In this document: positions 14,788-22,724 of the stretch, one piece after another | How positions within the stretch are numbered: position 1 is the stretch's first letter | Layout of the letters: the number at the start of each line of letters is the position of its first letter | IMG/VR virus record: IMGVR_UViG_3300035670_001175 | Span: 1 to 25,031 of that record | Length of the DNA stretch: 25,031 bases | Reading direction: 5' to 3' (one strand) | Origin: a virus | Translations under genes and position numbers: made by a program | Notes under the pieces: generated by a model | Told to the model about the DNA's origin: nothing | Database searches by the model: none | The model's input: the letters and a program-made list of their open reading frames with translations, nothing else

Positions 14788-15626
14788 GCCTCACCTACAC
14801 CGTGGGTCAGACAATCGTCTGGGGTCTCAAGACGTACGACGCCGCGGGCGCGCTGGCAGATGTGACCACCGGCCCGACCGCCACCGTCACCTTGCCGGAC
14901 GCGACGACCGCCGCGGCCACCGTGGTCAAGGCGTCCACCGGCACGTACACCGCCACGATCACGTCCACACTGGTCGGCCGGTACCGGGTCACCTGGGCCG
15001 GGTCCGGCACCAACAGCGGCGGGCTGCCGTACGTGGACGTGTGCGATGTGGCCGCGCTCGACCCGCGGTACATCATCAGCCTGGCCGAGGCGCGGGCGGC
15101 GCTGAACGTGCCGTCCACCACGCTGGTCAACGATGACGAACTGCTCGGGTACCTCGCCAGTGCCACCATCGTCGTGGAGAGCCTGATCGGTTCCATCCTT
15201 GTCGCCAGCAGGTCGGAGACGTGGTCGGGCAACGGGCGCGCTGCCCTCGCCCTGTCCCAGCATCCGACGGCCATCACATCGGTGGTGGAGGACGGGGTCA
15301 CCCTGCCCGCCACCGGGTACTGCTACGACGAGGCCGGGCTGCTGTGGCGCGGTTCGCAGCCGGGGTCCGCCCAGTGGTCCGCCCACGCCCCGAGGAACGT
15401 GGTGGTGACCTTCACCGTCGGCGCCGCAGTGGTCCCGGCGAACGTGGTCAAGGCCGCGGCGAACCTGATCCGGCACTGGTGGGACTCCGGGCTGCAGCAG
15501 TCCTACTACGTGGCCGGTGAGCCGGACATGGCCACCACCACCAGCATCGCCGGGTACGCGGTGCCCAACTTCGTGGTCGACCTGCTGAAGCCGAACATGG
15601 CCAACCGTGTGCCCGGGTTCGCCTGA
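14784..15626 (+). CDS. Head-tail connector with N-terminal Ig-like domain
   Basis: A GTG overlapping the preceding stop as GTGA gives 280 residues. Residues 1-90 look like a bacterial-Ig-like beta sandwich (TVGQTIVWGLKTYD ... STGTYTATITSTLVGRYRVTW). Residues 94-280 match the head-tail adaptor pattern of HK97 gp6 and SPP1 gp15 type: YIISLAEARAALNVP, DDELLGYLASATIVVESLIG, a central hydrophobic beta region (HPTAITSVVEDGVTLP) and the helix VKAAANLIRHWWDSG. It would bind below the portal. The Ig-like fusion is unusual for this family and could be exposed at the neck. Confidence 0.8.
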   Translation: MSLTYTVGQTIVWGLKTYDAAGALADVTTGPTATVTLPDATTAAATVVKASTGTYTATITSTLVGRYRVTWAGSGTNSGGLPYVDVCDVAALDPRYIISLAEARAALNVPSTTLVNDDELLGYLASATIVVESLIGSILVASRSETWSGNGRAALALSQHPTAITSVVEDGVTLPATGYCYDEAGLLWRGSQPGSAQWSAHAPRNVVVTFTVGAAVVPANVVKAAANLIRHWWDSGLQQSYYVAGEPDMATTTSIAGYAVPNFVVDLLKPNMANRVPGFA

Positions 15627-15997
15627 TGACCACCGCTATCGCCGGGGTCCGGGCGCACATCGCCACCACGCTGGCCACGGTCACCGGGATCACCATCTAC
15701 GCCAACCCGGACGGCCCGCTGCAGCCCCCGTGTGCCGCGCTGCTGCCCGGTTCCCCGTACCGGGACGACTCCACCTCGTGGGACGCCTGCACGGTCGGCA
15801 TCGACGTGCGACTGGTGGTCCCCGACGGGGTCGGGTTCGGCGCCATGACCACCATGGACGCCCTCATCGATGCCACCTGCGACGCCCTCGCGGCAGCACA
15901 GGTGCAGGTCGGGGCGGTCCCGTCCCCCACCCAAGAACCAGAGCAGGGCGTCCTGGTCTGCGACATACCCACCCTAACCGTCTGGAAGGACGACTGA
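15626..15997 (+). CDS. Putative tail terminator / head-tail joining protein
   Basis: This 123-residue protein lies between the connector and the tail tube gene, overlapping the former by one base and the latter by one base. The helix AGVRAHIATTLATVTG, strand ITIYANPDGPLQPPCAALLPG, and later DVRLVVPDGVGFGAMTTMDALIDATCDAL match the alpha-beta layout of tail terminator proteins (lambda gpU-like family). These cap the tail tube and join it to the neck. The assignment rests on position and predicted fold, not on a strong motif. Confidence 0.65.
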   Translation: MTTAIAGVRAHIATTLATVTGITIYANPDGPLQPPCAALLPGSPYRDDSTSWDACTVGIDVRLVVPDGVGFGAMTTMDALIDATCDALAAAQVQVGAVPSPTQEPEQGVLVCDIPTLTVWKDD

Positions 15998-16392
15998 TGG
16001 CAATCACCTCGGTAAAGGGCAAGTCCTGCACCTTCACCATCGGCACCACCGCCTACTCGGCGTGGGTGACCTCACTGGAGCTGTCCGCGGAGAAGTCCTC
16101 GGAGACTGTGGCCACGTGGAGCGAGGATGTGGCCTATGCGGGCACCCCGTCCTACACGGGCACCGTGCAGTTCCTGTTCGACCCGTCGTCCACGTCGCTG
16201 GGCAAGGCGATGGAGACCGCGTTCAGCACCAGCACCACGATCACCATCGCGCTGGCGCAGGGCACGGCCACCCGGTCGCTGTCCGCGTACCTGGTCACCT
16301 CGTACTCGGAGTCGATGCCCGCTGATGGGCTGGTCACCGGCGAGGCCGGGTTGACCGGCTCCAGCCTGTGGACCACCACCTACTCGACGTGA
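15997..16392 (+). CDS. Major tail (tube) protein
   Basis: The ATG at 15997 gives a 131-residue, beta-rich protein with no cysteine besides the N-terminal one. KSCTFTIGTTAYSAWVTSLELSAE, TVATWSEDVAYAG, YTGTVQFLFD and the late SYSESMPADGLVTGEAGLTGSS strand are typical of tail tube proteins, which stack as hexamers along the tape measure. It lies immediately before the tail chaperones. The length is short but within the range for such phages. Confidence 0.85.
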   Translation: MAITSVKGKSCTFTIGTTAYSAWVTSLELSAEKSSETVATWSEDVAYAGTPSYTGTVQFLFDPSSTSLGKAMETAFSTSTTITIALAQGTATRSLSAYLVTSYSESMPADGLVTGEAGLTGSSLWTTTYST

Positions 16393-16700
16393 TCATCACC
16401 CGGGTGGCGGTCACCTACCGGGACGGCAAGATCGCCGAAACCCTGGAGGTCGACCAGTACGCGTTCGCCCGTCTGGCCATGTGGGCGCGACAGAACGGCA
16501 TGGCCGGGCTGTCACCGGACACGGCGCAGGGTTCCGCGGAGCAGATGACCTGCATGCAGGTGATGTGCTGGGCGACCAGCACCCGCGGAAACCCCAAGCC
16601 ACCGTCCTTCGACGAGTGGCTGGCCAACGTCGCAGACATGGACATCGGCGAGTCCGACGAGGTGGACCCTACCGACCCGGCCACATCGGCCGGGTCGTAG
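16389..16700 (+). CDS. Tail assembly chaperone, G-type
   Basis: This 103-residue protein starts at GTG 16389 overlapping the tube stop. It has an N-terminal beta part (VAVTYRDGKIAETLEVDQYAF), a helical middle with W38, and a C-terminal Asp/Glu-rich tail (DIGESDEVDPTDPATSAGS). Tail chaperones bind the tape measure and tube subunits during assembly and are absent from the virion. Between tube and tape-measure genes and followed by a -1 overlapping reading frame, it fits the lambda G/GT type. The short gene in frame -1 is listed separately. Confidence 0.8.
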   Translation: MIITRVAVTYRDGKIAETLEVDQYAFARLAMWARQNGMAGLSPDTAQGSAEQMTCMQVMCWATSTRGNPKPPSFDEWLANVADMDIGESDEVDPTDPATSAGS

Positions 16701-16822
16701 CACAAGTCGCGGTCGCCCTGCACATCAGCCCGAGGGAGGTGTGGAGCATGGACCCCACCGACTTCGCCACCGTGGTCGACGTGCTCACAGGGGAAGACGT
16801 GATGCCCGAGGAGCCCGAGTGA
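16664..16822 (+). CDS. T-type extension of tail assembly chaperone, expected by -1 frameshift
   Basis: The -1 frame relative to the G gene stays open across its stop and ends at 16822. It encodes VAQVAVALHISPREVWSMDPTDF and ends with GEDVMPEEPE, a helix-turn-helix-like layout typical for the second chaperone (GT) in many siphoviruses. I place the start only approximately because ribosomes would enter from the G frame. No standard X-XXY-YYZ heptamer is visible in the overlap. An independent start at ATG 16748, eight bases after GGAGG, is an alternative and would give a 24-residue peptide. Confidence 0.6.
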   Translation, partial: GPYRPGHIGRVVAQVAVALHISPREVWSMDPTDFATVVDVLTGEDVMPEEPE

Positions 16823-17337
16823 CCACCTTCATCAAGGTCACCGGGCTGAAGGCGTACGTGGTTCCGCTCAAGGGCAAGGTGTTCAAGGACGTGAACCGGG
16901 AACTGCGGGTCGTGTCCAAGAAGATCGCCACGGAGATCCGCCCCGACGTGGTGTCTGCGGTGCGCCAGTCGAAGGCGCCGCAGGCGTGGCCCATGTCGGC
17001 GACCACCCGGGTCAAGTCCGACCGGGTGCCCGTCCTGTCGGTGGGCGCGGTCAACCCGCGGTTCACCACCCCGTGGCGCCGCGGGGGGCAGTCCGCCGCC
17101 CAGTCGAAGAAGCGCCGCGGCGCGCTGGCCCACGGCGTCGTGTACGGCACCGCGGGCGGCAGGCGCAAGGGCGGCGGGGACTACTACAAGATCCCCCGCG
17201 ACGAGTCAGGCGGCCCGCTGGGCAAGTCGCTGAGCAGCTCATACGGGCTGGCGATGAGGCGGGCGCGCGTCGCGTACAAGCGGGAGTACCTGAAGGTGCT
17301 GCGCCGCTACGGGTTCGATGTTGGGAGGCGGTTCTAG
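16819..17337 (+). CDS. HK97-gp10-like tail/neck protein
   Basis: The GTG at 16819 overlaps the previous stop as GTGA and gives 172 residues. The N-terminus FIKVTGLKAYVVPLKGKVFKDVN and the following helices (RELRVVSKKIATEIRPDVVSAVR) resemble the HK97 gp10 family, whose members sit at the head-tail junction. The middle is strongly basic (RRGGQSAAQSKKRRGALA). In most phages this gene is upstream of the tail tube gene, so its place between chaperones and tape measure is unusual. Family assignment is by pattern and moderate. Confidence 0.55.
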   Translation: MTTFIKVTGLKAYVVPLKGKVFKDVNRELRVVSKKIATEIRPDVVSAVRQSKAPQAWPMSATTRVKSDRVPVLSVGAVNPRFTTPWRRGGQSAAQSKKRRGALAHGVVYGTAGGRRKGGGDYYKIPRDESGGPLGKSLSSSYGLAMRRARVAYKREYLKVLRRYGFDVGRRF

Positions 17338-19194
17338 GTGTCCATCGGTGGCGTGGTCATCCAGTTCTCCGCTGAGACCAAGCGGGCCAAGCGCGAGATT
17401 GACAAGCTGACCCGGTCCCTACAGGGAGTGGACTCCACCGCAACCGCCGCCAACAAGCGGCGCGGCGGGCTGCTCGGCGGGGCTGCTGCGGCCAAGATGG
17501 CCGGCGGGACTGCGGCGGTGGCCGCCGCCCTGGCGGTGATCGGCGCCAAGTCCGTCAGTGTGGCCGCCGACTTCGAGACCTCGCAGAACGTGCTGCAGGC
17601 CAACCTCGGGGCCACCGCCGCCGAGATGAACAAACTGGCCGACCTCGCGAAGAAGATGGGCGCGTCCACGGTCTTCTCAGCGCAGGACGCCAGCGACGCG
17701 ATGCTGGAGCTGGCCAAGGCTGGGCTGTCCACGTCGCAGATCATGGGCGGCGGCGTGCAGGCTGCCATGGCCCTCGCCGCCACCGAGGGCATGGACCTCG
17801 CCGCAGCGGCGGTGGCCACATCCAACGCGATGAACATGTTCGGCCTGAGCGCCTCGGACCTGCCCGCCGTGGCCGACGCGTTCGCCGGGGCCGCCAAGGC
17901 GTCCACGGCCAGCGTCGAGTCCCTGACCCAGGGGCTGGCGCAGGTCGGCCCCGGCGCGAAGAGCGCGGGGCTGTCGCTGCAGGACACCGTCGGCATCCTG
18001 GCCGCGTTCGACAACATGGGCATGAAGGGGTCCGACGCGGGCACCTCGTTGAAGACGATGCTGAACCGGCTGGTGCCGCAGACGGACAAGGCCAAGAACG
18101 CGTTCAAGAAGTACGGGCTGGCGGTCTACGACTCCGAGAAGGCCATGGCCGCGCTCAAGGAAATGGGCATCGCCACCAAGGGCTCCGGCATCGACGACGT
18201 GACCGACGCCCTGCTGCGGTTCTACAAGGCGCAGGGGATGTCGCAGGTCGAAGCGGCCAAGGCCGCCGACGGGTTCCTGTGGGCTGAGGGATTCCAGAAC
18301 CAGCTGACCAACCTTGACGGGTCATTCAAGGCCCCAGCCCAGTGGGCCAAGGCGCTCAAGGACGCGCTCGGCGGGCTGTCTGAGGCGGACCTCACCGAGG
18401 CCACCAACCTGCTGTTCGGGTCCGATGCGGGCCGTGCGGGCGGGATCTTCGCCCAACTCGGCACCGAGGGTTTGCAGCCGTTCATCGACGGCGCAGGCCA
18501 AGCCGGGGTCGCTGCGGAGATGGCCGACGCGCGGACCAAGGGTTTCAAGGGAGCAACCGAGGAACTGACCGGGTCACTGGAAACCCTCGGCATCACCATG
18601 GGCACCACTGTGCTGCCCAAGCTGACCGAGTTCGTGAACTTCATCAACAACGAGGTCATGCCCGCCATCCAGCGGTTCGCCGAGGGAGGGGAGACCTTCG
18701 ACCAGTTCGGGCGCGCGCTCGCCCTTGTCGCGCAGTGGGTGACCACCTGGGTGGGGCTGGTCGCCGGAAACTTCCGCCTCCTGCTCAACGTGATCTACCT
18801 GTTCGGCAAGGGCGTGTTGGCCATCCTATCGAGCATCCCCATCATCGGCAGCAAGTTCGCCGAGGCGGAAGACACCTTGGACGCCCAGTTCGGGGCGGCC
18901 AGCAGTTGGCTGGACGGGGTGGAGACCAGCCTCGCGGAAGCACGCACAGCCATCGACCAGTACATCGCCAAGGTTGACGAGATCCCGAAGTCGTGGGGCG
19001 GCGGGTTCACCTACTACGACCCTCGGACCGGGGAGATGACCAAGAGCGGTGGGAAGAAGAAGTCCAAGTCGAGGTCTGGGGACGGCAAGAACGCGCGCAC
19101 AGTCAACGTCACCATCAACAACCCGACGCCGACCAAGGCCGAGGACTCGGCTGCACTGGCGCTTCGTCTGACCCGGACAGTGGGGGTGGCCTGA
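17338..19194 (+). CDS. Tape measure protein
   Basis: This 618-residue protein starts at GTG 17338 just after a TAG. It holds the TP901/PhageMin-type tape-measure pattern: a charged N-terminal coiled coil (ETKRAKREIDKLTRSLQGV), an Ala-rich hydrophobic helix (about 48-72), VAADFETSQNVLQANLGATAAEMNKLADLAKKMGA-type helices, MNMFGLSASDLP and TQGLAQVGPGAKSAGLS segments. A long hydrophobic stretch near residues 465-505 may be the membrane-interacting part. The C-terminus is Lys/Ser-rich. At about 1.5 angstrom per residue this suggests a tail near 93 nm. The ribosome binding site GGGAGG precedes it. Confidence 0.93.
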   Translation: MSIGGVVIQFSAETKRAKREIDKLTRSLQGVDSTATAANKRRGGLLGGAAAAKMAGGTAAVAAALAVIGAKSVSVAADFETSQNVLQANLGATAAEMNKLADLAKKMGASTVFSAQDASDAMLELAKAGLSTSQIMGGGVQAAMALAATEGMDLAAAAVATSNAMNMFGLSASDLPAVADAFAGAAKASTASVESLTQGLAQVGPGAKSAGLSLQDTVGILAAFDNMGMKGSDAGTSLKTMLNRLVPQTDKAKNAFKKYGLAVYDSEKAMAALKEMGIATKGSGIDDVTDALLRFYKAQGMSQVEAAKAADGFLWAEGFQNQLTNLDGSFKAPAQWAKALKDALGGLSEADLTEATNLLFGSDAGRAGGIFAQLGTEGLQPFIDGAGQAGVAAEMADARTKGFKGATEELTGSLETLGITMGTTVLPKLTEFVNFINNEVMPAIQRFAEGGETFDQFGRALALVAQWVTTWVGLVAGNFRLLLNVIYLFGKGVLAILSSIPIIGSKFAEAEDTLDAQFGAASSWLDGVETSLAEARTAIDQYIAKVDEIPKSWGGGFTYYDPRTGEMTKSGGKKKSKSRSGDGKNARTVNVTINNPTPTKAEDSAALALRLTRTVGVA

Positions 19195-19195
19195 C

Positions 19196-19618
19196 ATGTC
19201 CACACCGACGGTGAAGATCGGCGGCACCGACCTCAGCATCACCATGCACATCACCTCATGGGACGGCATCCTGATGAAGGCCCCCACCCGCGGGGACCTC
19301 ATCGAACTGGACTTCGTCGCCGGGGCAGTGTGGCAGCAGGGGCCGGTCGGGTCGTATGACTTCGAGATCCCCATGGTGGCCAAGTCGCAGGACCCGGCCA
19401 CGGCGGTCAGTCAGGCGCGGGCCGTGCAAGCCCTGGCCACCGGGGCCACGCAGACCATCCGCCGCGAGTTCTACAACGGCACCACGTTCGTCATGGAGAC
19501 CTGCTCCGGGGTCATCAACCAGGCCATCCCGCTGGACTGGGATCTGTCGGTGCGGTCCAAGGTGGGCATGGTGCTGATCTGCACTAACCTGTCGGGCACC
19601 TGGACCACCACCACATGA
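19196..19618 (+). CDS. Minor tail / distal-tail-like protein
   Basis: This 140-residue beta-rich protein begins one base after the tape measure stop. Its position and length suit a distal tail protein (Dit-like N-terminal part), the adaptor between the tail tube and tail-tip hub. Strands such as DLIELDFVAGAVWQQG and SYDFEIPMVAKSQDP and the late LDWDLSVRSKVGMVLI fit a tube-like sandwich. The final residues are Thr-rich. A specific family was not recognised. Confidence 0.65.
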   Translation: MSTPTVKIGGTDLSITMHITSWDGILMKAPTRGDLIELDFVAGAVWQQGPVGSYDFEIPMVAKSQDPATAVSQARAVQALATGATQTIRREFYNGTTFVMETCSGVINQAIPLDWDLSVRSKVGMVLICTNLSGTWTTTT

Positions 19619-21207
19619 TCGCCCGGGTCCGCGCCTACTCCGCCGACGGGTCCACCCTGCTCGGGGTGCTGCCCACCATCGACCTGCAGTTTAGTGTGGA
19701 GGTCGGCGGTGGCGGTGGGTGCTCGTTCACCGCCCGCGCATCCGACCTCGACAGCCTCAACTGCCGCGACTCGGTGATCAAGGTGGAGCTGGAGACCGCG
19801 CCCAGCACGTGGACCGCGGTGGCCGCCTACACCCTGCGCCCCCCGTTCCGCCGCGACAGGGTCGGCTTCCAACAGGTGCAGTGCACCGGGGTGGCCATCC
19901 TGGAGCAGTGGGCGTCCGAGGCGGTCATCTTCCCCGAGTACGCCACCACCACGATGCCGTTCGGGGCGGGCACCGACCGGGCCATCGGCTGGGAGTCCAC
20001 CGCGTACAACCCGTCCACGGACGCCGCCGAAGCGTGGGGCGGCTGCTACGAAACCTCCCGCACCACCATGCCGTCGCAGTCCGCGGAGACCGGGGCTGCG
20101 TGGCCATCGGGCACCGGCGCGAAGTGGATCAGCATCACCGGGGCGTCTGACGCCGCCGAGCGCAAGCTGTTCCGCACCGCGCAGGGCTCCCCGCTGACGA
20201 TCACCACCGCCACCCCAGTCCGCGTCTACATCGCCTCCGACTCACCCGGCACCCTGTACGTGGCCGGGGAACCACTGATCGACGTGTCCGGCGGGGAGCC
20301 CGGCAAGGACCCGATCCTGTTCCAGCAGGCCGACCTGTACATGCAGCCCGGGTCCTACGCCTGCGCCTACGACACGGCCTCGATCTGGGACGTCGGAGGG
20401 GACAATCAGGACCCCACCATCATCGCCATCTGCTCGCTGGACGCCGATGGGGACCCGGCCAGTTGGCTGCTCGTGAGCAATGAGACCGACTGGGTGGCCT
20501 GCCGCCGTGACGCCGAACCGCCGGACAACGACCCGCCCGGCCCGACCCCGGGGCAGACGCTGGCCATGCTCGTGGCCGAGGCCGCCGACCGGGGCGCGTC
20601 CGGGTGGGCCGTGGTCACCGACGACTTCTCCGCAACCACGGACAGCAACAACGCCACGTGGACCACTGCTGTGATCGAGCGGCAGGTGCGCTACGGGTCG
20701 GACACGCTGTGGTCGGTCATGCAGATGCTGTCCGAGACGGACGAGACAGACACGTGGATGACCGCGGATCTGGTGCTTCATGCCGCCAACTCGCAGGGCA
20801 CCGACCGCACCGGAACCGTCACCCTGGACACCTCCGACATCGTCACCATGTCCGACACGTACTCCCCCGACGCGGGCACCTACACCATGGCGCTGGCGTT
20901 GGACGGGTGGACGGATGCCAGCCAAGGCTCCCCGCGCCGCGAGTACGGCATGGAAGTCGGCACGGCGATCACCCGGGCAGTCGCCCTGCGGGTGGTGCAG
21001 TCCGCGCTGGCCGAGAACGGGCGCTGGGATGGCTCCTGCCGCCTCGCCCCCGGGGCGCCCACCCCGCTGGTGTCGTTCTTCCCCGGCGACCGGATCGCCG
21101 TGGACTACGCCGACGCGCCCGCGACGGTGCAAGTCCTGTCCATGTCCGCCACCGCGGGCGAGGGCGGGCTGTTGTGGGACCTGGAACTAGCGGAGGTGCC
21201 GTCGTGA
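19615..21207 (+). CDS. Tail-tip hub / tail-associated protein
   Basis: This 530-residue protein overlaps the preceding stop as ATGA. The N-terminal region (RVRAYSADGSTLLGVLPTIDLQFS, SFTARASD, AYTLRPPFRRDRVGFQQVQCTG) resembles baseplate hub proteins of gp27/Tal type found after the distal tail gene in Gram-positive phages. The middle, about residues 110-290, is an inserted beta-rich domain with aromatic residues (SPGTLYVAGEPLID, YACAYDTASIW) that may bind carbohydrate. The C-terminal 200 residues return to hub-like strands and end in LLWDLELAEVP. No lysozyme or peptidase motif is visible. Confidence 0.75.
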   Translation: MIARVRAYSADGSTLLGVLPTIDLQFSVEVGGGGGCSFTARASDLDSLNCRDSVIKVELETAPSTWTAVAAYTLRPPFRRDRVGFQQVQCTGVAILEQWASEAVIFPEYATTTMPFGAGTDRAIGWESTAYNPSTDAAEAWGGCYETSRTTMPSQSAETGAAWPSGTGAKWISITGASDAAERKLFRTAQGSPLTITTATPVRVYIASDSPGTLYVAGEPLIDVSGGEPGKDPILFQQADLYMQPGSYACAYDTASIWDVGGDNQDPTIIAICSLDADGDPASWLLVSNETDWVACRRDAEPPDNDPPGPTPGQTLAMLVAEAADRGASGWAVVTDDFSATTDSNNATWTTAVIERQVRYGSDTLWSVMQMLSETDETDTWMTADLVLHAANSQGTDRTGTVTLDTSDIVTMSDTYSPDAGTYTMALALDGWTDASQGSPRREYGMEVGTAITRAVALRVVQSALAENGRWDGSCRLAPGAPTPLVSFFPGDRIAVDYADAPATVQVLSMSATAGEGGLLWDLELAEVPS

Positions 21208-21233
21208 TCGTGCCTATTGGATGGGCACCCTGA
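21204..21233 (+). other. Nine-codon leader reading frame linking two genes
   Basis: GTG 21204 overlaps the hub stop as GTGA and this frame ends at TGA 21231-21233, which overlaps an ATG at 21233 as TGATG. The peptide would read VIVPIGWAP. It may be chance, but both junctions fit translational coupling. Confidence 0.3.
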
Positions 21234-21631
21234 TGTGGGGCGCCGGACTGGAACACCTCGCCCTACTGTTGACCATCATCGGCTCCGCGCTGGGCATCCG
21301 CAAGGGCATCAAGGTGTGGCGCGCGGAGTCCATCGCCGCCATCGAGGCGCGCGCTGAGCAGCAGCGCACCATCGACCAGATCGCCGCCGAGTTCAAGCCC
21401 CGCAACGGCAAGACCCTCGCCGAGGTTGTGGCCAAGATCGACGCCTCCGTCACCGACCACCACGTCAAGGCCGACAAGTGGTTCCAGGAGAACGCCGACG
21501 CGCACAAGGAGATCCACCGCCGCATCGACGGGCTGTTCCAGTTGGAGGCCGGGCGCGGGTCCACCCAGCCCCGCAAGATCGCCGAATGGCACAGGGTCAA
21601 GGCCGAGCGGGAAGAGGAGGACCCGACGTGA
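21221..21631 (+). CDS. Membrane-anchored coiled-coil protein (DUF2746-like)
   Basis: This 136-residue protein has an N-terminal membrane segment (LEHLALLLTIIGSALGI, about residues 10-26), then a long charged helix (AESIAAIEARAEQQRTIDQI and on to KWFQENADAHKEIHRRIDGL). Single-pass, helix-rich proteins of this kind are common near fibre and lysis genes of actinophages, for example DUF2746. The start at 21221 has no clear ribosome binding site, and ATG 21233, overlapping the micro-frame stop, is a credible alternative. It could help anchor a tail component, or act in lysis. The DUF2746 similarity is a layout judgement only. Confidence 0.6.
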   Translation: MGTLMWGAGLEHLALLLTIIGSALGIRKGIKVWRAESIAAIEARAEQQRTIDQIAAEFKPRNGKTLAEVVAKIDASVTDHHVKADKWFQENADAHKEIHRRIDGLFQLEAGRGSTQPRKIAEWHRVKAEREEEDPT

Positions 21632-22707
21632 CCCTGCGCCCCCGCCAGCCGGCCGTCGCCCGCATCAACCAGTCCCGCGCCCGCATGGCCCCCGGCGGGC
21701 GCCGCTGGTCGGAGTCCCCGATCCCCCGCCCCGGGGTGCGCCGAGTTCGGCAGGTGGGCGGGCTCTACGGGTGGACCCCGAATTCCACCGGGCTCACCGG
21801 GGGCGAGGTCGCGATGGGCATCGGGTACGGCGACGGCGTATGGGTCATCGTCGGCGAGGACGGCTTTCTCGCCACCGCCACCGACCCCACGGGAACGTGG
21901 ACCGCGCGCACGTCGAACCTGCCCAGCCACGGGTACACGGTGGCCTACGCGGGCGGCGTGTGGGTGGCCGCGGGCGCGGCTGGCGGACTCGCCACCGCCA
22001 CCGACCCCACCGGAACCTGGACCGCCCGCACCTCGTCGTTCGGGACCGATGCCGTCAAGTGGGTGGCCCACGACGGCACCACATGGGTGGCTGTCGGGGA
22101 GAACGGGGAGATGGCCACCGCCACCGACCCCACCGGAACCTGGACCGCCCGCACCTCGTCGTTCGGGACGACCGTGATCAACAGCGTCGCCTACGGCGGC
22201 AGCACATGGGTGGCTGTCGGCGACTCGGGGAAGTCGGCCACCGCCACCACCCCCACCGGCACATGGACGGCGCGCACCTCCCTGCAGACAGCGGTGGCGT
22301 GGGTGGCCGTGAGCTGCGTCGCACACGACGGCACGACGTGGGCCGCCGGAGGGATTGGGCGGGCTCTCGCCACCGCCACCGACCCCACCGGAACCTGGAC
22401 CGCCAACACGGCGGGCGCACCCGACGACCCCGCATCTGATGACGAAGACCTGTACGGGCTCACCTACGCGGGCGGCTATTGGCTGGCGTCGCTGACGGTG
22501 GGCAACAGCGCATGGATAGCCACCGACCCGACCGGGACGTGGACCCGAGTCAACCTGGGATTCGACACCCCACCGGAGACGAACTACGCCAATGTCCACG
22601 CTCTGGCCAACTACGCCGCCTACGGGGACGGGGTGTGGGTGGCCATCGACTACGGCGTCGACACGGTATCCACCGCCACTGACCCCACCCGGCCAGTGGC
22701 GACTTGA
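21628..22707 (+). CDS. Fibre with predicted seven-bladed beta-propeller
   Basis: The GTG at 21628 overlaps the previous stop as GTGA and gives 359 residues. Residues 1-45 are basic (TLRPRQPAVARINQSRARM) and may attach to the tail. Residues 46-359 hold seven units with the pattern YGDGVWVIVGEDGxxATATDPTGTWTART, about 40 residues each. The first six end with GTWTxxT; the seventh breaks off at ATDPTRPVAT. A matching YGWTPNSTG strand stands before unit 1 and could complete the last blade (velcro closure). Such propellers bind glycans or proteins, so it is a candidate receptor-binding protein. Ligand is unknown. Confidence 0.78.
   Translation: MTLRPRQPAVARINQSRARMAPGGRRWSESPIPRPGVRRVRQVGGLYGWTPNSTGLTGGEVAMGIGYGDGVWVIVGEDGFLATATDPTGTWTARTSNLPSHGYTVAYAGGVWVAAGAAGGLATATDPTGTWTARTSSFGTDAVKWVAHDGTTWVAVGENGEMATATDPTGTWTARTSSFGTTVINSVAYGGSTWVAVGDSGKSATATTPTGTWTARTSLQTAVAWVAVSCVAHDGTTWAAGGIGRALATATDPTGTWTANTAGAPDDPASDDEDLYGLTYAGGYWLASLTVGNSAWIATDPTGTWTRVNLGFDTPPETNYANVHALANYAAYGDGVWVAIDYGVDTVSTATDPTRPVAT
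21991..22046 (+). repeat. 56-base exact repeat in propeller gene, copy 1
   Basis: This stretch codes ATATDPTGTWTARTSSFG plus one base and recurs without change 123 bases later (22114-22169). It marks a recent blade duplication or gene conversion. Confidence 0.85.
22114..22169 (+). repeat. 56-base exact repeat in propeller gene, copy 2
   Basis: Second copy, in frame and exactly one blade (41 codons) after the first. Shorter matches occur in the blades beginning near 21871 and 22370. Confidence 0.85.
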
Positions 22708-22724
22708 CGCGGAAGGGAGAGTAG

